A stretch of DNA of 24,466 nt, from NCBI GenBank assembly GCA_937952895.1, contig CALFYC010000108.1, positions 1 through 24,466 of the forward strand, in the 5' to 3' direction. The notes beneath the pieces are model-generated. The model searched no databases and was not told where the DNA came from. It was given only the letters and a program-made list of their open reading frames with translations. The first letter of the stretch is position 1, and each line of letters opens with the position of its first letter. Shown here piece by piece: positions 19,938-24,466 of this stretch. This DNA is from an uncultured Neisseriaceae bacterium. GTDB lineage: Bacteria; Pseudomonadota; Gammaproteobacteria; Burkholderiales; UBA11063. The translations under genes and the position numbers were made by a program.

Positions 19938-20876
19938 GTGCCTATCGTTACAAATTCCAAATTATCAAGCACTGTTGCCAATGCCACATGGCTCGATAAA
20001 ACAATTAATGATGTCAAGAAAGGCAAACTAAGCCTATATAAAGTAAGTTTAGTTGAACCGCTATTTATTGATGATGTTCAAGCTTCATTATGGAAATGCT
20101 TTGACGTATCCGGAATTTCCGGAGAGTTCGACGCTAATGCACTTATATATGCAACAAATAATTATTTAACCAATGGTGAAAACCACAAAGAATCACTAGA
20201 AGCATTTGATGTTGCTGTTAAAGCAATCGACGATGTAGTTATGGGTGGTGCATTTAAAGATGTTACCTATGTTGATGATGCTGCCTATGAAGCATTCTAT
20301 GGCATTCCTGTTGGTGGAGAACATTATTATAATTCAACCGATGGCACAATAAGATTTTACGATGGCGTTGCAGCAGAATGGAAAGAAGTTGGTGGTGGTG
20401 TAATTACCAATCAACAAAGATTAGGCATTGGCAATGGTGTAACTGTTAACTTCTCGGTTTCAACCGTACCACTAAACGATGAATCAATAAGTGTTTATTT
20501 GAATGGATTACGTGTTGAGAAGACAGAATATTCAGTGTCATCTACGCTGATAACGTTTTCAACAGCACCAGCTATTGGCCAGATAGTTTACGCTTCATGG
20601 CTAACAACAGGAACACCTGTTACTCCACCAGTTCCAAGTGGAACATTTCAAGTTGAATACCACACCGTGACAGCACTAGAAATAACAAATAAAGAATTCA
20701 CATTAAGTCTAACACCATTTGACCCAACAAAAGTATTAGTTGATCTTGTTAATGGTTCAACCCAAATTTACTCAGTTGATTTTTCAATCACAGTAAATGT
20801 TCTTGGTTGGAATGGTCTTGGTTTAGATGGGACAATAATAGCAGGCGATATATTAAGAGTAGTGTATTTCACATAA
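19938..20876 (+). CDS. Tail fibre/tip protein with two tandem beta domains (312 aa)
   Basis: GTG start at 19938 with AAAAGGA upstream. Residues 1-105 form a helical attachment domain (WLDKTINDVKKGKLSLYKVS onward). Residues 108-150 carry a short motif, YVDDAAYEAFYGIPVGGEHYY then GTIRFYDGVAAEWKEVG, typical of fibre proteins. Residues about 160-222 and 236-312 are two copies of a beta domain: NGVTVNFSVS, then VYLNGLRVEKTEYSVSSTLITF, then APAIGQIVYASW; and EFTLSLTPF, VDLVNG, VDFSITV, then GDILRVVYF. Related copies occur in the next two genes. A proline-rich linker (TPVTPPVPSG) separates the two copies. A tail fibre or baseplate adaptor is likely. Confidence 0.65.
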   Translation: MPIVTNSKLSSTVANATWLDKTINDVKKGKLSLYKVSLVEPLFIDDVQASLWKCFDVSGISGEFDANALIYATNNYLTNGENHKESLEAFDVAVKAIDDVVMGGAFKDVTYVDDAAYEAFYGIPVGGEHYYNSTDGTIRFYDGVAAEWKEVGGGVITNQQRLGIGNGVTVNFSVSTVPLNDESISVYLNGLRVEKTEYSVSSTLITFSTAPAIGQIVYASWLTTGTPVTPPVPSGTFQVEYHTVTALEITNKEFTLSLTPFDPTKVLVDLVNGSTQIYSVDFSITVNVLGWNGLGLDGTIIAGDILRVVYFT

Positions 20877-20887
20877 ATGGATAAAAA

Positions 20888-21625
20888 ATGAGTAAAATTA
20901 CTTCACGATGGGCAGATAGTACGATTGTAAAAACAGCACAAATTGATCAACCAAACGGTGTTGCTGGTTTAGATGGTAGTGGTAAAATCCCAACATCATT
21001 ATTACCAACATCGTCAATGGAGTATAAAGGCGCATGGAACGCTAACACTAACTCACCGTCACTGGCAGACGGCACTGGCAATGCTGGTGATACTTATAGA
21101 GTATCTGTTGCAGGTTCGCAAAATTTAGGATCTGGATCAATCTCTTTTGCGATTGGAGATCTTGTTATTTACAGCGGATCAGTATGGCAAAAAACACCAG
21201 CAGACAGTTCTTTTTTAGACAAGGATACTGATGATTTACCAGAAGGTGTTACGAATTTATATTTCACAGAGAATAGAGTTTTAAATACTATTCTAGATGG
21301 TTTCACTGATGCGGATGACAGTGCAGTAACAGACACTGACAGTGTTATCGATGGCATTGGTAAATTACAAGGACAGATTAACTCACTAACAAGTGTTTCA
21401 TTCGCAGAAGAGGTTTTTACATTATCTGGTGGCGATATCACTAATGGTTATGTGACGCTTGCAAATACTCCTATCGTTGCATCTATGGTTGTATTTCCTG
21501 ATGATGGGCCAGTGCAAAGAATAACTTCTGATTACACCGTTGCTGGTGCAGTTGTAACTTTCGCTGGTGATTTAGCGACAACACTTGCAGCATCAGATGT
21601 TTTAATTATTAAGTACGCTTATTAG
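20888..21625 (+). CDS. Tail fibre protein (245 aa)
   Basis: Residues about 21-105 match the fibre module GVAGLDGSGKIPTSLLPTS, then MEYKGAWNANTNSPSL, GNAGDTYRVSVAG, and GDLVIYSGSVWQK, widely seen in phage tail fibres. Next come TDDLPEGVTNLYFTENRV (about 115-132), a common trimeric-fibre phrase, and a helical IDGIGKLQGQINSL. The C-terminal 75 residues are another copy of the beta domain found in the neighbouring genes. The gene ends in TAG (21623-21625), which is part of the AGGA ribosome site for the next gene; in-frame TAA follows two codons later, so readthrough would add only three residues. Confidence 0.75.
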   Translation: MSKITSRWADSTIVKTAQIDQPNGVAGLDGSGKIPTSLLPTSSMEYKGAWNANTNSPSLADGTGNAGDTYRVSVAGSQNLGSGSISFAIGDLVIYSGSVWQKTPADSSFLDKDTDDLPEGVTNLYFTENRVLNTILDGFTDADDSAVTDTDSVIDGIGKLQGQINSLTSVSFAEEVFTLSGGDITNGYVTLANTPIVASMVVFPDDGPVQRITSDYTVAGAVVTFAGDLATTLAASDVLIIKYAY

Positions 21626-21634
21626 GATTTTTAA

Positions 21635-21886
21635 ATGAGTAAAATAGCTGGCAAGTGGATTGGAAATATATTTGAGCAGGAAATACCAAGTGGATTGGTT
21701 AACGGATCAAATGTTTCATACACACTTGCCAATGCGCCACAGGCAAATGAAGCGGTAATGGTGTTTTTAAATGGTTTATTTCAAGTGTACGGAACAAATT
21801 TTTCCGTGTCTGGATCAACCATCACGTTTACAACCGCACCAAGTGTTGGTCAAATAGTAAGTGTTTTTTATATTAAGAAGGCATAA
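21635..21886 (+). CDS. Single-domain fibre-related protein (83 aa)
   Basis: AGGA upstream, start 9 nt after the previous stop. The protein is an N-terminal hook (MSKIAGKWIGNIFEQ) plus exactly one copy of the beta domain: NGSNVSYTLANAPQ, then AVMVFLNGLFQVYGTNFSV, then TFTTAPSVGQIVSVFY. The opening MSKI-xxx-W is shared with the preceding gene (MSKITSRW). It looks like a free-standing version of the fibre module, perhaps a short side fibre, a spacer ring or a product of module duplication. It is complete, not a fragment, because it has its own ribosome site and stop. Confidence 0.7.
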   Translation: MSKIAGKWIGNIFEQEIPSGLVNGSNVSYTLANAPQANEAVMVFLNGLFQVYGTNFSVSGSTITFTTAPSVGQIVSVFYIKKA

Positions 21887-21888
21887 AA

Positions 21889-23844
21889 ATGAGCAAAATT
21901 CAAAATGAAAATATTAAATCAGAAGCAGAATTAATTGCCGATGGTGCAGCAAAATCACAATTACCAAATGATGATAAGGTTTATTTAACAGCAAACAGCT
22001 TAAACAAAACACTCAAAGAAGCAATCGAGGATGGTGATATTTCTGGTAACGCTGGTAATTATATAGAAAACCCACAAGCAAAAGTTAACACTACTGGATG
22101 GGTTAGATACGCAAACACTACACCATCAGATGTTCCAGATAACTTTGGTGGCACTCCAAACGTAGATTTTACGTGGACGAGAAATACAACTTCACCACTG
22201 TTTGGCACAGCGGATTTTCTTTTAACAAAAACGGCCAATAATAGATTGGGACACGGAATTTATACGCCATTCGATGTTGAAAATGGAAGTAAAACATTAA
22301 TGAATTTACTTTCGTTTTTGAAAGTTGATAGCACTAGCTATGTAGATGGATATATTAAATTATATTTAGTATTTTCAAATGATAATTTTGTGTCTGATTT
22401 TTTTGTAGTTAGACCGAATAATGAAGATATGCTTGGTGGTATTGGACAAGTATTTAAACAATTTCAATTCCCGATTGGATATTCTAAGTGCAGGTTTTGC
22501 ATTCACGTTGCAACATCTACAACTACAGCATGGACAGTAAACTTTGATAATTTCTTTTTAGGTTTAAGTCCAGTAGCTACAAGTGCTTTAAGAATTGACG
22601 ATAAAGAATATGTGCCAGCTACCACGCAAGGGCTTGGGACAATCGCAAGCACTGATTTATTTTACGATGTTGACGGGCAATATATAAATATTTCTGGACG
22701 ACTAGTAATTGGCACACCTACTGCGGTTGAGGCGAGAATTGCCCTACCAGACGGCAAGGTTTCAAGCTCGGCTATTCCTACACTTGAAATTGCAGGCGTA
22801 TATGGCCAAGGCAATGTCGGTGCGATTTCAGGCTACATATCAATTGAACCAAGTAAAAATTATTTTGTTTTTACAGCTCAAAATGCTGGCAATGGGGCAC
22901 TAACAAAACAAAACGGAAGTGCTATTTTTGGCGCAGGGGTTGCGGTAAGCATTAAAGCAAGAATTAAAATAGAAGGCCAATCAAGTAACGCAGTTTCAAG
23001 TATTGATTTGGGTGCTAGATATATAGGACAAGAAGTTAGAGCTAACACAACTCCAGCATTAGCAATAAATGACCCAATCCCCTTCAATGGAGTAAATTTA
23101 AACGGAAGTGGTTTGTGGACAAGCTCCACTAATTTTTCAGTACCCGAGAACGGAGATTATGATATTAGTGTTGAGGTTTTTGCAACGGCAACCATTACCT
23201 CTTGGAATGTTATTGTATATAATGTTACCGATTCTATCTCGTTACCAAATGGGACAATCGCTTATGCGCCTAGTTCCAACTATATTACCTCTAGTAGAGT
23301 TGTTCCATTATTAAGAGGTAAGGTTTATCAATTAAGAACTTCGGACGCATACACATTAAATGCATTAACTGTTTTTAATACCGCAAAAATAAATAAAGTG
23401 GCATCGCCTCAAACTATTCTTGGCGCGGAACCAATGAATGCATTTGCTACTACAACCGCTGGCGCAGCGATTGCTAATAACACACTTACCACTATTGTGT
23501 ATAATAGTGTTACATCGGACACACATGCTGCAATCAACACATCTACTGGCGATATAACAATTAAATCTAACGGTGTTTTTGATTTTAGTGCTACTGCAAG
23601 CTTAGCGGGTGCCACTGCCGGGACAGGGATTATGTTTATGGAAATTTATAAAAACGGAACACGTGTGGTAAGAAGCGGGTTTACCAGTATTACAGATACC
23701 AATCCTTCTGCATCTATATCGGCAAAATCCATACCATGCAACGTTAATGATGTAATAACTATTAGGATGTTACATACTAATGGAGTATCCAGAAACATGG
23801 GGACTACGGTAGGATTTAATACATTTGGATATAGCAGGCAATAA
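21889..23844 (+). CDS. Large tail fibre / receptor-binding protein (651 aa)
   Basis: Starts 2 nt after the previous stop behind AAGG. N-terminal 1-55 is helical and charged (ENIKSEAELIADGAAKSQLP) and probably attaches to the tail. Residues about 57-226 resemble a carbohydrate-binding jelly roll (NYIENPQAKVNTTGWVRY at the start, WTVNFDNFFLGL at the end). Residues about 240-362 form a beta domain (DLFYDVDGQYINISGRLVIG). Residues about 390-502 and 528-650 look like two C1q/TNF-like jelly rolls (FSVPENGDYDISVEVFATAT; SNGVFDFSATASLAGATAGT then MEIYKNGTRVVRSG). Multi-module fibres with C-terminal C1q-like heads usually make trimers that bind host surface sugars or proteins. Confidence 0.75.
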   Translation: MSKIQNENIKSEAELIADGAAKSQLPNDDKVYLTANSLNKTLKEAIEDGDISGNAGNYIENPQAKVNTTGWVRYANTTPSDVPDNFGGTPNVDFTWTRNTTSPLFGTADFLLTKTANNRLGHGIYTPFDVENGSKTLMNLLSFLKVDSTSYVDGYIKLYLVFSNDNFVSDFFVVRPNNEDMLGGIGQVFKQFQFPIGYSKCRFCIHVATSTTTAWTVNFDNFFLGLSPVATSALRIDDKEYVPATTQGLGTIASTDLFYDVDGQYINISGRLVIGTPTAVEARIALPDGKVSSSAIPTLEIAGVYGQGNVGAISGYISIEPSKNYFVFTAQNAGNGALTKQNGSAIFGAGVAVSIKARIKIEGQSSNAVSSIDLGARYIGQEVRANTTPALAINDPIPFNGVNLNGSGLWTSSTNFSVPENGDYDISVEVFATATITSWNVIVYNVTDSISLPNGTIAYAPSSNYITSSRVVPLLRGKVYQLRTSDAYTLNALTVFNTAKINKVASPQTILGAEPMNAFATTTAGAAIANNTLTTIVYNSVTSDTHAAINTSTGDITIKSNGVFDFSATASLAGATAGTGIMFMEIYKNGTRVVRSGFTSITDTNPSASISAKSIPCNVNDVITIRMLHTNGVSRNMGTTVGFNTFGYSRQ

Positions 23845-23855
23845 AGGGGATTAAC

Positions 23856-24449
23856 ATGTGGAAAATAACAGTTATAAATTTAGTTAATAATTATTCATTT
23901 GGCGCGGTTTATGAAAACGAATTAGATGCAATTGCATGGGTTGATTCGCAAGTTCAAAATAATACATGGGGGAATCCAGCACGATCTTTATATGAGGTGC
24001 CGGAAGAACTTCAATCTTTAATTACTTCGCAAGAAGAGGTGTTACAAAATGATGAAGTAACTTTTAGAACGCTTTATCATTTAAAAGCAGAATATGAAAT
24101 CACTGGCCCATACGAAATAACAGTAAATGGAAGTAATGCAGAATCAAGAGAATTAAGACTGCAAGATGCGATGGCAAAAGCTTTACTTTGGGAAAAATAT
24201 TACAAGTCCGGAGAGCTAGTTAAAAAATATTTTACATATTTAATCAACAGTAGACCAATTACAAGCGCACAAAAGAATGCAATTCAAGCAATGCCTGAAA
24301 TTATGGCAATCGATGAGCAGTTAAAGTTTGGTAGATTATTACAAGCTAAATCATTGGCCCAAGCACTAGTGGCGGATGAGGTATTAATCTTCCAAGCGGA
24401 CATTGATGCAATTTGTTTATTTATAGATGACATGGTTGGGAGTATGTAA
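23856..24449 (+). CDS. Probable tail fibre accessory/assembly protein (197 aa)
   Basis: AAAGGGG precedes the start, 11 nt after the large fibre gene. Residues 1-30 form a small beta-alpha unit (KITVINLVNNYSFGAVYENE). The middle contains PARSLYEVPEELQSL and a domain ending YEITVNGSNAESRELRL. Residues about 105-197 are helical: AMAKALLWEKYYKSGELVKK, then PITSAQKNAIQAMPEIM, then FGRLLQAKSLAQALVADE. The helical end resembles the 129-aa protein that follows the glycine-rich fibre. The position after a fibre suggests a chaperone or collar protein. The stop overlaps the start of the next gene (TAATG). Confidence 0.55.
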   Translation: MWKITVINLVNNYSFGAVYENELDAIAWVDSQVQNNTWGNPARSLYEVPEELQSLITSQEEVLQNDEVTFRTLYHLKAEYEITGPYEITVNGSNAESRELRLQDAMAKALLWEKYYKSGELVKKYFTYLINSRPITSAQKNAIQAMPEIMAIDEQLKFGRLLQAKSLAQALVADEVLIFQADIDAICLFIDDMVGSM

Positions 24450-24466
24450 TGCAATTTTTAGACATT
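24449..24466 (+). CDS. Start of a further gene, cut by the window edge
   Basis: ATG at 24449 overlaps the previous stop in the TAATG arrangement seen repeatedly in this operon. Only six codons (MQFLDI) are inside the window and no stop is met. A GGGAG site at 24438-24442 lies at workable distance. Nothing can be said of its function. Confidence 0.5.

Overview
This window is a stretch of an AT-rich tailed dsDNA bacteriophage or prophage with siphovirus-type late genes. The call rests on the gene order small terminase, large terminase, portal, scaffold, capsid, head-tail connectors, tail tube, frameshifted tail chaperones, tape measure, fibres. The sequence does not identify the host. Shine-Dalgarno sites of the AAGGA/AGGAG type and a lipobox lipoprotein show a bacterial host, probably Gram-negative. 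No integrase, repressor, endolysin, polymerase or tRNA is visible, so temperate or virulent lifestyle cannot be decided here.

Layout. (1) 1-2403, plus strand: the end of a Gly-Ser/Tyr/Asp repeat protein, then a run of small, mostly unrecognised genes joined by ATGA-type overlaps and ending with a MazG-like pyrophosphohydrolase. (2) 3354-2400, minus strand: a three-gene cassette (52-aa coiled coil, 186-aa lipoprotein, 73-aa helical protein) with its own extended -10 promoter. (3) 3355-3593: a 239-bp divergent control region with promoters facing both ways and several dyads. (4) 3594-6770: ParB-like nuclease, Dam-like adenine methyltransferase, TerS and TerL, all overlapping by ATGA or TAATG. 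(5) 6783-10959: portal, two virion-morphogenesis (gpG/gp10-like) proteins, scaffold, major capsid protein. (6) 10967-13813: small proteins and two fibre or decoration proteins with related N-termini. (7) 13810-16772: small membrane protein, head-tail adaptor, tail terminator, major tail protein, a strong intrinsic terminator, then tail assembly chaperones with a -1 frameshift site. (8) 16762-24466: tape measure, distal tail protein, a set of modular fibre proteins sharing a beta domain, a large fibre with jelly-roll-like modules, a probable fibre accessory protein, and the start of one more gene.

Three things stand out. First, TerL has an in-frame TAG inside its Walker A motif. It lies in a 6-nt excess whose removal, or a +6 ribosome hop from TCG to TCA, restores the expected GGSRSGKT. 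Second, there are two coding tandem arrays, a 6-bp unit at the left edge and a 9-bp unit inside the methyltransferase. In both, only two bases per unit vary, each between two states. Third, a lipoprotein cassette on the opposite strand looks like a self-regulated moron. Functions are read from motifs and gene order; no database search was possible.
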